A DNA stretch of 64,000 bases, taken from contig JAYKYS010000009.1 of the NCBI GenBank assembly GCA_036924285.1, forward strand, positions 10,416,001-10,480,000. Reading direction: 5' to 3'. Made by a program: the position numbers and the translations under genes. Every line of letters begins with the position of its first letter. The stretch's first letter is position 1. Shown here piece after piece: positions 35,566 through 46,995 of the stretch. The notes below the pieces were generated by a model. It made no database searches, had not been told where the DNA came from, and saw nothing but the letters and a program-made list of their open reading frames with translations. Source of the DNA: Asterella californica (taxonomy: Eukaryota > Streptophyta > Marchantiopsida > Marchantiales > Aytoniaceae).

Positions 35566-38500
35566 TCAAGACTCTTCAGCTTCAGCTTCAAATTCATCTT
35601 CAACCTCCATTGAGTCTTCAGCTTCATCCTCAGTAAGCTCTGCAATGTTCGGGTCGTCCCCTCTCCTTCTAAAGAGCTTGATTCTCTTCCCTGCGACTGG
35701 TATCTTGAGCACTGCACCATCTAACTCTCTCAAAGAGTATGTGGCATTGTCATGAACTTCTAACACCACATAAGGTCCGAACCATCTCTTGGAAAACTTT
35801 CTGATGGTGCTATGCTGATTATCAAGACTACTATCATATACTAACACCCAATCACCTTCTTTAACTAGTTTGGGTCGTAATCTATGCGTTCTATCAAATC
35901 TGCCTTTGTTTCTCTCTCTAGCAGTCTTCAACCTTTCCACAGCTTTGGCAACATCCTCTGGTCTCCGTTCTAACTGTTGGATCTTTAATGCAAGAAGATC
36001 CTCCGTACTTCTACCATCTTCCCATGGCAAAACATTCCAAGTAGACACAACCTCCTCAATCGGCATCACAGGTTTTTGCCCTAGTATCAACTCTGCTGGC
36101 ATGTAACCTGTAACGGTACTATGAGTTGTACGATGCACCCACAAAGCAAATGATAGCAGTCTAGGCCATTCACGGATCTTACCCTTGCAAGCTTTTACCA
36201 AAGCTTTGATGATTGGCGGATGACCTCGTTCGCTCTTGCCATTCCCTTCAGGATTGTAAGCAGTGGTTAACGCCAACTTGATTCCCAATCGCTTGAAGAA
36301 CTCAACTGCTTCTTGTGAATCCAGCTCACCCCTATCTGCAGTGATCTTTCCCACACACCCATACCTACAAATAACATCTTCAAGTAGAAAGCGGCAGACA
36401 CTAGCAGTGGTCTTTGTCCTCAAGGCACGGCCTTCGACTTGGTTAGATAGATCTTCTCTAGCCAAGACTAGATACCTCATTTGTCCAAGTCCAAATGGCA
36501 TAGTTACCAGATCAACTACCCATTTGTAATGAATGGCTAAAGGATAAGTAGGATGTAATCCATCACGATGACGTACGTTGGAATACATCTGGCAAGGTAT
36601 ACAGGATGAAATAAACTGTACTACATCCTTATACATACCCTTCCACCAATACTTCTCCTTCATCTTGGCAAATGTAGCCCAAACTCCTCTATGACCGGCC
36701 CATAAACTCTCATGGAACTCTTTGATCAGCTTCTGCTGCAATTTCAAGTCACATACCACCCGCTGCGGTATACCTCCTTGTAGCTTAGGGCGCTTTCATA
36801 GATGTCCTCCATGTAAAAAGTACCCATAAGCTGTTCTTCGGATCCTCTTGAAATTTGCATCAGACTAACCTTCTTGCCTTTCCAATGAACTCAAATAGCG
36901 CCCAAGATCCAACCACTCGTCATCATACATAGTTTCCTCAAATAACTCCAATGGAGCTGCAAAACAGCTTCTGTCCTTTCTAGCAAGAACACTAGAATAG
37001 AACACTGTTCCCACATCCTCCTGATCATCTATCATTTCCTTCTCACCATAATACCTAGCCCTTGATAACATATCTGCCACAGGATTGTCTTTTCCTGCAA
37101 TATGTCTAAACTCTGGGTTCAAGGACTTGATATATGCTATCCACCTCAACATAGCAATATCTGGAGTTGTACAGCTAGTGATCATTCCCAATAGAGGTAA
37201 ATAATCTATCTCCACAACCACAGGTGCTCCTATCAAGTATTCCTTATCACTCTTCATCGCAGTAACTACTCCCCATAGTTCTCTCTTGACCTGAGGGTAG
37301 TCTCTCTGCCGTGAACTTAATACCTTAGCACCAAAACGCACCACATATCTGTTTCCATCCTGATCATCTTGTCCTATAGCCCATCCAATGCCAATAGGAC
37401 TAGTATCAACAGTAACGATAACGGATCTGCCCAACTCATATGTTATCTTCCGTAGAGTAGGTGGTGAAGACAAAAGATCATTCAACTTCTTCATGGACTC
37501 GCTTTGCTCCTCTTGCCATTGGAATCTCTGCCCCTTCCTCAGCAACTTGTATAACGGATCTGCTACATGTGCAAAGTGTGGAATTCATATGTGATAAAAC
37601 ACACATGCACCTAGAAACCTTCTCACCTCAGTAACCGATCCACATGTCTCCCTCATCCTTCGGATGGCATCAACCTTGTTTGGACAAGGTTTCCGACCAT
37701 AAGATCCACATAGGTGCCCCACAATCAACACCTCTCGTTCTCCAAATATAGACTTGGCTCCCGATAAAGTCAAATGAACCTCCTCCAGTCGACTCAGTAT
37801 CTTATCGCAGTCAACTATATGATCTGCAACAAACTTACGGCACCCCCTCTGATCCATTACCTCATTCTTCTCCTCCTCAGCACATCCTTTGATCGGCACA
37901 TCATCAAGGAATGGCCTAGTTTTTTCAGGAATGAAGTCCCTCAAAACTTTGTTCATGCCATTCATCATATGTGCTACAGAATTGGTAGCACCTTGTGGCA
38001 AGGTGCACATCCTTAGTAACCCCAAAGGTGTCCTCATTGTAGTCAAGTCTCTACTCTCAGAGGATAACTGAAACTGATCATAACCTGAATATAAGTCTCT
38101 CATTGAATAGATAGCACGACCAGCAAAAGCCTCTGCAAACTCGTCTACAATAGATCCTATACCCATATTCCTGATAGTCACCTTGTTAACTGGCTGCATA
38201 TCTTGGATAAATCTCAAAGCTCCACTCTTCTTCGGAACAGTAAACCATCTGCTAGAGTAGAGAGCTATAGATGGTTCCAAGATACCCATCCTAATCCTCT
38301 CATTGAGCAAGTCTATCAGCTCTGGTAGATGAGCTCTAGGTACAGGGATAGGACGTAGATTCCAAGGCACATGCGATATAGTAAAGATTACCATAGGTGC
38401 AACTACACTTAGATCTACACATCCTACTTCATGTGACTCAAACGCAAACGCCTTACCATGCCTAGATAGCATCTCCCTGAAGCTCTTCTTCTCTTGCTCA

Positions 38501-39066
38501 GTAAGGAATCCATCACCTCCAATCCTCAGCTCCTTCAGTGTTATTTCTGTGAACTGGTGCCCAATTCTTCTCGGTCCTCTGAGCGTCGGTTCTCGTGCAG
38601 CTTGCTCCATCTTCTGATTGTAATCGAGTGGTAAAGGCAAAGCCACTTGTTTGACTTTCTTCGCCACTGACTTGTACTTGGTCTCCACATACACCTCTTG
38701 CCGATCTATAAACTTATCAATTACATCATAAAGCTCCTTGGAGCTCACTCTCACCACTCTATCTACACCATCTATAGAACTTTCTACTATAGATTTCAAC
38801 TCCCCTATAGTATCTACCAAATATTGCTCTTCAAACACTCCAGATATGTATTCACCTCCACTATCCCACAAAGACTGCTGTACATACTTCACATGTTGCC
38901 TCTCAAACCTCTTCAGATTCTCAACCTTCCTATAACACACTGATCCACATGATGTCAGTCTTAAGAAGCGAGTGGATAAAGCTTCCTGCTCTACTGGATC
39001 AGGCGAGAATCCTATCTCTACTGTACCGTTGAAGTCTCGCTCTTCAATGATACTCTGCCAAAACCC
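35566..39066 (-). pseudogene. G2 pol: reverse transcriptase, RNase H, integrase
   Basis: The whole stretch keeps one frame, -1 relative to gag-pro, with the same domain order and catalytic residues as G1: RT FLDDV, RNase H TVDTSPIGIGWAI, integrase CIPCQ / VVDLVTM / ITADRGE / GNGKSERGH. The region deleted in G1 (VRRFLGACVFYHI) is intact here. Three stops interrupt it: TGA at 37585-37587, TAG at 36865-36867 and TGA at 36796-36798, each where G1 has TGG (Trp). No frameshift is seen, which is why the -1 relation to gag-pro can be trusted. It ends with the same acidic tail as G1. Confidence 0.9.
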
Positions 39067-41390
39067 CTAGACTCTCTAAACTCCTAAGTAATCTTAGGTA
39101 GTGGACGGTCTCTCAAGCTGTCACGATTCGTCTCATGTTCTGCAGCAACGGTCAAAAACTGAATAGCTCTTTTGCTGTCTCTACTACGTATCCTAGCATA
39201 GGCTGAACCATCATCCATAACTCGTGTCTCCATTCTAACAGTAGTAATGTAAGGTTGCCCTAGAATGATAGGATAGGTTGACATGTCTTGCACAAAGAAA
39301 TTCTGAACATCACTGATGTCACCCACAGTTACCTTGATGTTGGGACAAGCACCATAGAGTTCTCCCCTCTGGTTGTTGGCAGCACGGATAAGCCATCCAT
39401 GGTCGGTGTCTATGGGCCATCTCCCACGCTTGTATAGCTCCTTAGACATCAGATTAATCTCTGAGCCGTGATCAATCAACGCCACCACAGGTTCCTCTAG
39501 ATCTCCCAGCTTCACTAAGGTCTCTGTGGTTGCTCTTGCCCAATGGTTGTGAGAGTAATGGCTCTTCTGCGATGCTTCCACCTCATCTTCAAACCTCACG
39601 TGCTGATAGGATCTCCCCTCTGATACTTGAGAGTAGTAACCAGCAATCTCATCTTCCTCATCTTCCGACAGTTTGGTCCCTAGAGCATTAAGCGTAGCTG
39701 CTTCACCCAAAATCTGACGTTTCCTCTTGATGATATCTATGATAACCTCATGGAACTCACGCTTTGCAATCCCAAGAATCTCACCCAAAGTAAACTCAAC
39801 TTTCTCATTCAAGATATGGTTCTCTAACACCTGCTTCAAGTCTGTAGCAATCTCAATGTCAGACTGAAGTTTGTATGCAGGCATCTTACCCTTCTCCTTG
39901 CTTCTCTCCTTCTCCTTTGGTGTTGTAGGTGGTAGATCCTCCATAGTCTCCTCCCGAGTAGGTGTTGTCTCCTGTCTTGTCTCTGGTCTAGTCCTTTCAC
40001 TCCTTGTAGCAGGTCGTTTGGCTGTAGAAGCCTCACCTGCATCCTCCCTCCTGCGTTTTTCTTCTAGTACAGCTTCATGATGACTTCTTGCAACATAAGC
40101 ATGCACTGACATAGTGTCTACAGGGTCATTCCATCCTGTAGTTTCTCGAATTGAGTTGCCAATCCTCCGTAGCACATCCTTGTCTAACTCTGTTCTAGCT
40201 ACGGACCGCACTACATCAGACCACAACCCAGTAGTCCCTTTCTCTCTCTCCATTTCCACTTTCACTCCACACGTAGCAGCATTCTCAAGAGAAACAGCAT
40301 GTGATGCTGATATCTCATTCACAAGTCTCTTCATACCACCCTTGCCAAAGTTGGTTCCCAGCATCATCCCAGTCTCTCTCAAATGGATCTTACTATCTTC
40401 GAAGAAGATAAGATCCTTCCTCAATGCATCTGAAAACTCTCCACAATCTCTTCTTACATGGTCTAGGCTATCGCACCATATACAACGATGAACAAAGCCT
40501 TCTCTCATCTGAGGTCTCTGCATAGCAAGCTGTACATTCTGCTCCTTCTCTTCTAACCTAGTGAGCTTAAGCTTAAGCTCCTTCATACCCTTAATCAACT
40601 CATCAAGCGGTGAGTCTTCCTCTCTAGCAATTACCAAAGCGGGCTTAGTAGGCAACTGCTTGACAGGAATTATCAGAGGTGCCACTTCACTTACCACCAC
40701 CTTGTCCCTTCTTCTCTATCTCTTGGCCAGCAAAGAAACAGCCTCTTCGACCTCCTTCCAATCAGTCTTCAATCCTCTCTCCTCACTCTTGTCTTCTAGC
40801 AACAACTCAAGCTTCTCCTGAATAGTCACGTCCGCTGCCTGTAGGAAAAGCTCGGTCTTCTCCACCTCTAGTGTAAGCTTCTCTATCCTAGAAAGCTGAG
40901 CATACTGACGATCAAACTCCCTTAACAACTCATTTACAGACAAACCTTTGTTATGCTTCACCACCCACTCCAAGAACGTTCTCTTGGTCACCCTCTCTGA
41001 ATCTTCAGTGTAGTACTCCTCCTTCAAGGCGCGCATAAAGCTCTCCCAACTCTGTCCTTGCTGCTGCTTGAGCTCCTTCACACGCCCACGAATCTCAGGG
41101 ACAACAGCAAGCTCAAAGTTCTCCACCATCTCCTTCTCAAGTACCTTGTTCACCTCCATCTCCCTAGCATAGTATCTCACGTACTTGGAAATATCTGTCC
41201 CCTTGAACTGGTCCATCTGATGCACCACAGATTGCAACGCCTTGGTTGCTAATACCTCCTTCCTCTCTGTGCTCTGCTGCTGCTGCATAAACATGGAAAA
41301 AGCTTGGAACATCTTCATCGTAGCAGCATCCAACTGAACGGGTTGCTGAGCAGCAGCAACACCTCCACTTGACGATCCTTGGTTGGCCAT
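39018..41390 (-). pseudogene. G2 gag and protease
   Basis: Single frame from MANQGSSSG to the stop at 39018-39020, broken only by TAG codons at 40716-40718 and 39084-39086, both CAG (Gln) in G1. The zinc knuckle is intact (CIWCDSLDHVRRDC, CX2CX4HX4C). The protease triplet is D-H-G (ALIDHGSEINLMS), as in G1. The charged central part (EEKRRREDAGEAST..., PTREETMEDLPPTTPKEKE) is a likely flexible linker between nucleocapsid and protease. The domain labelled protease also shows a normal ILGQPYI flap-side segment, so the fold is probably kept. Confidence 0.9.
39023..39066 (-). promoter_or_regulatory. Candidate -1 ribosomal frameshift site (G2)
   Basis: On the minus strand GGGTTTT is at 39066-39060, followed after six bases by a stem of 39053-39042 with 39034-39023. 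Compared with G1 one stem base differs (C to T), and this still pairs as U-G, so the stem is kept. Confidence 0.75.
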
Positions 41391-41465
41391 GATATCTGAT
41401 CCTGTAACACTCTCAAGAAAACTCCCACCCTAGGTGTTTCACGTCGAGTTCACCAAAAGAGAGTA

Positions 41466-42830
41466 TGTCGGAGTGTGATCCGTCTACCTAGGAAAGCGTC
41501 GGGCTTCTGACTGTGGTTGTTTACTCAAGAGGTTGGCTTTCAGGTCACAATAGGGCTATAAACACTCACACAGATCTAGTAATATGCTCAGAAAGCGAAA
41601 TTAAGGTCTAGCTGGCAGTAATAGGTTCCGGCGGCGAACTTTGACATTCACGGAGAAGAAAACTATGAAGGTTTAGACTTCTAAACTTCCCCTACATGCA
41701 AATGAGGTACTACTGGACTCACAAACGAAGTTTCAGCCTGAGATCAAATTCTGACACGGAGATATGGACAGAAAGGTTCTGAGTAAGAAAATTGCGGCAA
41801 TTTCTGGTACCCAGATGGCTATTTCAACCTAGAACAGAAGATTGGCTCGATCAAATTCAAATATTCTCACAGTATTTGAAGTCTACAGGGTGCTGAACCT
41901 CCCTGTGAAGTTGGGACTCCTGAATGTACACAGAACTCCAGATCTCCTCCTCTGAAGTCGCTGCTCTAGATTAAGAGCTTTCCAGACCCCTCCAGCTTCA
42001 GTGGCCGCCCTGAATTACTCAGTCATTCAATCGATGGGAAACTTTTTGGGAAATTGTAGCCCTGTTGGCAGAGAACACAACCTCGAAGTTTTGAAGCAAT
42101 TTCCTCAAATCTGCTGCAAGTGACATTGAAAACTCTAAATCCAACAAAAGTGATTCAATTCTGACACAATTCGAACTTCAATTGATCATAACTTCGTCTT
42201 TATTGACTCAAATCGATCAAAAATTTCACTGGAAGTGCTTGGCATGACGAGCCCTCTCTCCCTGTGTTCTCATATTTCGAAGATCCCTCACCAAATGCTC
42301 GAACTCCACTCTAGAGCTCTGTTTCTAAATTTAAAGTTTAATAAAAGACAAAAATAGACCAATGGGAGTTCATAGCTCCACTTGGTTGTCCTTTAGTACC
42401 CTAAACCACGTGGCAACTTAGTTTTACTCATAGGCTACCACGTCAAGCTCCTTAGAGTGCCAACGTAAAACTTAAACTACCTAAAACGACACGCAGCCCT
42501 GAAAAATAACTTAAATCGGCTAGAAAGCGTGCATGGGCGACAAGTAAGTACAACCCATGAGCTCAAACCCCTATCAGCATGGAAACTCTAAGTTATGTAC
42601 ATTGAACGTCATAGACAAGTAAGAAGTCACTTGCACAAGCGCACAAATGCTTGAACAAGATAACTAGCATACTATCAGCCTACTAGGACTCAAAATAGTA
42701 TTAACACCGTATGCAAAGGTGTCAAACATATATATATAAAAGACTAGAAGTAATATGAGCTAACTTCTAGAACTACTAAACCTAAGCGTCGGAGTAGAAG
42801 TCAAGCATGTAGCCGCCAAGTAGCGCGACA
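41466..42830 (-). repeat. G2 5' LTR (right copy)
   Basis: 1365 bp. TGTCGGAGTGTG at the inner end, GCGCGACA at the outer end, followed by CCGC (42831-42834). Confidence 0.93.
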
Positions 42831-42834
42831 CCGC

Positions 42835-42870
42835 GTTAATGGATGGCGTGTCAAGAAATATTGGGCGTGA
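42835..42870 (+). pseudogene. Family Y integrase C-terminus, right of G2
   Basis: Twelve codons reading VNGWRVKKYWA and stop. Taken with LEELDDTLMTTR at 34119-34154 across the single CCGC copy, the frame is continuous and gives the usual gypsy integrase ending (NGWRxKxY). This shows where G2 entered. Confidence 0.85.
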
Positions 42871-42881
42871 ACCAGCTCTGA

Positions 42882-42901
42882 TGTTTGCGGGGACGCAAAC
42901 A
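42882..42901. repeat. 8-bp hairpin before family Y LTR
   Basis: TGTTTGCG-GGGA-CGCAAACA, a perfect stem with a 4-nt loop, between the end of Y pol and its purine tract (ATGAGGGTGGACGTA, 42903-42917). Its role is unknown. Confidence 0.7.
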
Positions 42902-42917
42902 TATGAGGGTGGACGTA

Positions 42918-44330
42918 TGTGATGCCCACAATTTCCGCAAACTTCTTTGCCTTTACGAAAGAAGGGCCCTATGAAATCAGATTTGTTTTACTGTTTTTTT
43001 AACTCCTATTTGCATTCTTGTTGGCTTTTATAGCGTCAAAAGTTATAAGAGGATTAAAAAGACAACAGAATGAAGGTGATTTTTGGCACGTATACCGAGA
43101 GCACCCGAAACTCAAGCGAGAACAATAAAAACATCAAAAAGTATCATGATGAAATTTTCAATTTACAGGATTTATGAATTTTTGAGATTTTTGAAGTTAA
43201 TCACATGTGCGTGTAATTGAAATAACCTTGTTGCTTAAGATTACATCTTGCTTAGAAGAAAGATGGTCTTGAGAACTTTTTGTAAAAGAAGTCGACTTCT
43301 TCCGAAGACGAAAGAATGACGTCTTCCCGACCAGATCTTCGGAAGACAGAAGACGGGTCTTCCAGAAGATAGCAACCACGACTGCATGAGTACCCACCCC
43401 GCACCACCTAGGAGGGAGGTAGGTGTACCTACCAGGTATCCACCATGGTAGTAGGTAGGTCAAGGAGGTCGAACCCCTAATCGCGCAAGGAAGATACGGG
43501 AGAAGGGCACATTAGCACGAAATCAGCTGACTGCTTCTCGCACTGAAAGAGCAATTGCGTAGTAGGAGGTCGATTGCAATCAGGGTGTCGAATTGAATTT
43601 GGAAGCAAGGAGTAGTGAAAATCGTGGATAGCAAGGATCGAATCGAGGCTAGAGAGAGAGTGAGAGAACGATTCTGTGAGAGCAGGAAGCACCATCGAGC
43701 TAACGGAGTCCCTTGTAGATTCTTGGAAGCAGACATTGAAGGACGATTGAAGAAGTATCGAAGGTGGAGCACTGATCGATTAAGGAAGCAGCAGGACGTA
43801 GCTCAGAGTCGACGATAGGAGCAGTTCTGTGGGATCGCATTAGAAGCTGAGGTGGAGCCGGATTCGCATAGAATACTGAAGGCACTACGGGAAATAGCCA
43901 GAAGACTGTTTGAGGTTCTTCCATGTTCCTTTTCCTTCTCACCGCTTCTCGTCTCTGGTTTAATGTCCCCGCGCTTCTCCGCTTGTTTGCAGAAAACCCA
44001 TCGATCGTTTTCTCCATCTCTAAATTTCCTTCTGTGAAATTGGGCGCGGAAGCGCTGCCCAATTTTCGACAACCATCTTCTCGCTTCTTCTCGAGCTGTA
44101 ATCGAGCTTTCCTGTCTCTCATTCTCCGATTCGATCTCACAGCTATCAATTTCTCTACCCTATCGCACCTCTACTCCCGAACCCATGGACGGAAGACGCT
44201 TCTGGACATCTGAATGTCTTCGAAAGACGACTGTGTATAATTCGTATCAAGAGTGGATTGGATTGGGTTTTGTGTTGAGAGAGGCTTGGTACGAATCTTG
44301 AGTGACTTGGTGAGTTGTTTGTTGTTTTGA
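42918..44330 (+). mobile_element. Family Y LTR-like region between pol and a second gag
   Basis: Begins TGTGATGCCCACAA right after the purine tract, as expected of a 3' LTR. From 43190 it resembles 13860-14900, the LTR/leader region of the left Y segment. It ends where solo LTR C1 is inserted. Open frames on both strands (61-149 codons) shadow one another and show no motif. The true LTR end could not be fixed. No tRNA primer site is clear. Confidence 0.55.
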
Positions 44331-45636
44331 TGTAGAGTTGAGAGTTTTCCTCGGGAAGGGCGGAACCTTCTGGCTGTGATATGAGCTTGAAGGCTGTGTT
44401 CAGTCTACTTAGGGAAGCACTAGACTCTTGGTTGTGGCTGGTTTGTTCAAAGGATAGGCTTCAGGTTACAAGGTGATACTGAAAATTGCTCATTCAAGTC
44501 TCTTGGCTCTTCTGATATGTTCAGGAAGCAAAGTTCAGGCTTAACTAGCAACGATAAGATCTTACGGTGAACTTTGGCACTCAGGATTGAGAAATATGTG
44601 AAGGTTTAGACTTCAAAACTTCTCCTACATGTCAATGAGGCCCTACTGGATACACATACGAAGTTTCAGCTTGAGATCAATTCAGAGCACCAAGATATGA
44701 GTAGAAACTTTCTGAACAAAGAAATTATGATAATTTTTGGTACCCAGCCAGCTATTTCGACCTATAACAGGAGATTGGCTCGATCAATTTCAAAATTTCT
44801 TACAGGATTTGCAGTACATAGCTTGCTGAACACTCCTGTGAAGTTGGATCTCCTGATTGTACACAGAACTCCAGATTTCGTTCTCTGAAGTTGCAGCTCT
44901 AGATTGCGAGCTTTACAGACCCCCTCTGCTTCAGAGGCCGCCCTGAATTAGTCAGTAACTCAAATCACTTGAAACTTTTTTGACAGTCGTAGCCCGGCTG
45001 ACAATGAACGCAACCACGAAAGTTTGAATCGATTTTCTCAATTCTGCTGCAATTGACACTCAAAACCTCAAATTCAACAGAAGTGCTACAATTCTAACAC
45101 AAATCGAACTTCAATCAGCCATAACTCCTTCTTTATTGCTCTAAATCGATCAAACTTTTTGCTGACAGTGCTTGGCACGACGAGCTCTCTCTCCCTGTGT
45201 TCTCAGATTTCGCAGTACCCTCACCAATTGCTCGAAATCCACTCTAGAGCTCTGTTTCTAAACTTAGAGTTTACAAAAGACAAAAATGGACCAATGAGAA
45301 TTCATAGCTCCACTTGACTGTCCTTTTGTGCCTTAAACTACCTGGTAACTTATCTACACTCATAGGCTACCACGTCAAGCCCCCTAGAGTGCCAGCGTAA
45401 AACTTAAACTACCTAAAACGACACGCAGCCCCGAAAAATAACTTAAATCAGCTAGAAAGCGTGCATGAGCGACACACAAATACAACCCATGAGCTTAAGC
45501 CCTATCAACATGGTAATCAACCTACTAAGACTCAAAACATATAACATCTTCCAAAAATGGACTTCTCTGAGGTCTTAACTTCACGCCTGACAGAGAAGTG
45601 AATCATTTACTATGTGAAATGATTCACATCACGACA
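44331..45636 (-). repeat. Solo gypsy LTR C1
   Basis: 1306 bp, outer ends TGTAGAG...ATCACGACA (minus orientation). It is related to the G1/G2 LTRs throughout but diverged, for example in the AAAAATAACTTAAATCAGC and CTACCACGTCAAGC blocks. The flanks are TTGA (44327-44330) and TCGA (45637-45640), a 4-bp target duplication with one C-to-T change. No internal element sequence is attached, so it is a solo LTR left by LTR-LTR recombination. Confidence 0.8.
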
Positions 45637-45640
45637 TCGA

Positions 45641-46995
45641 GAAGTTGGAAGTTGGGAACCAGGCCTGTGCCTCCCGATCTTCCAAGTCTCTCAAATCCAC
45701 ATCTTCCTAGAGAGACTAGAAGGTTGGAAAGATTGACAGAATGCGCGAGAAGACGTGAGGGTCCTTTACGGATCTCTTCTGTCCGACCCATAGCAGCCTA
45801 TTCCTTCTTCTTCTTCTCGAACATAGAAGAGAGTTGTGAGAAGTCTTGCTGACAGAATCTGGAGAGAATGATCGAGTGTCATGTCTTCCCGTCATGCAGC
45901 AAGCTTCTTCTGAGTTTGTATGAGAGATGAGAAGTCGGAAGAACAGAGTATGAATGTCTTGTGTCTGTTGTGAGGTTAGATTGCGTGTCGGAAGGAGAAG
46001 ACATGTGAGACCAGTGAAGAGAAGCCTAGCCGCAGGAAGTCTTTCGAGAATGTCATTGAATTGGAAGCTGTCTCAGGAGTCTTCCTGGAGACCACTGTCA
46101 CAATAGGAGCCCACGACCATCTTCTGAACTTCTCATACAATATACTTCTCTCAGATTTTGTATCTTCTGTTAAGAAGTAGGATGAAATGCAAGGTGGGTT
46201 GTCTTCTTAAGAATCCATGCGATGCCTTGCTTAGTTAGGATTGTTTAGATATAGCTCGGAAGACGAGAGCTACTTAGGAAGCACTCTTAGAAACCCGGAA
46301 GACGGAATAGTTGTCTTCAGGAAGACTAGATTCGTCTTCTCCGTGGAAGCTAGAATGTGAGAACTTGGGAAGGACTGAGCCTTCGGCTCACAATAAGTGC
46401 ATGTGGCTTAGTGTAACAGAGCTTGAAGTATGACGATGCATCCTCGAGGGTTGGTGTTGCCGGCAGTAGAGTTGGCCGAGGCCAACTCTGCTGTGGGATT
46501 GGAACCTCGTAGACCAGGGTCTTCTGAAGGAGGTTTGGGCAGCATTGCCTCCCCGCAACCATGTACCTGCAAAGTCAGGAGTAGCTCGGGGAAGATCATC
46601 TTCCTAGACAGCAAAATGGTGACGTAGGACCTTCCACATGTCAGAAGCAGAGAACCGAGGGTATGAGTTAGAGAAGAAAATCCTACCCATGATCTTGAGG
46701 AAGTGGCACGTGTCGAGAAGCACAACATGCCTCTTTCTGGAGGACAGGCAGGGAAGGAATGGGTGGAAGGTCGAAGCTTACCGGGAGCCGCGGAAGCGTC
46801 TTCTGACGAAGTTATTCCTCCATCTCTTTCCCAAGGGGAAAGCACAGAAGACGAGGTATCTTGGAGACCAGGACGTGGAGTTCCTGGAAGCCATTTGGGA
46901 AGGGCTGCTTATCAACTGGGGCGCTTTCTTCCACGCATATGTGCATGCAGAACTGGTGTACTTGGACATCCCGACAGGAGGACACCTCACCCCGT
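45641..46995 (+). mobile_element. Family Y leader and gag N-part, second copy
   Basis: Aligns to 14930-16250 (for example 'aggcctgtgcctcccgatct' to 'aggccagtgcctcccaatct'). The gag-like frame from about 46638 reads AENRGYELEKKIL, KGKAQKTRYL and on to AYVHAELVYLDIP. It is cut by solo LTR C2 at 46996. Because Y pol and LTR lie to the left (31812-44330), this gag belongs to a second, tandem Y copy or a rearranged one. Confidence 0.65.

Larger units (their letters stand above)
34155..42830 (-). mobile_element. Ty3/gypsy element G2, full length, inverted relative to G1
   Basis: It has LTRs of 1363 and 1365 bp with TGTCG-type ends, and a 4-bp target duplication CCGC at 34151-34154 and 42831-42834. 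The internal region is almost identical to G1 on the other strand, but the LTRs are clearly more diverged from G1's and about 80 bp longer. It carries no coding indels: its damage is five nonsense codons, all explicable as C-to-T or G-to-A changes when compared with G1. It splits the family Y integrase C-terminus exactly between two codons. Confidence 0.95.

Noticed and set aside
43512..44213. Overlapping ORFs on both strands (61-149 codons)
   Set aside because: They shadow one another inside a decayed LTR-like region and lack motifs.
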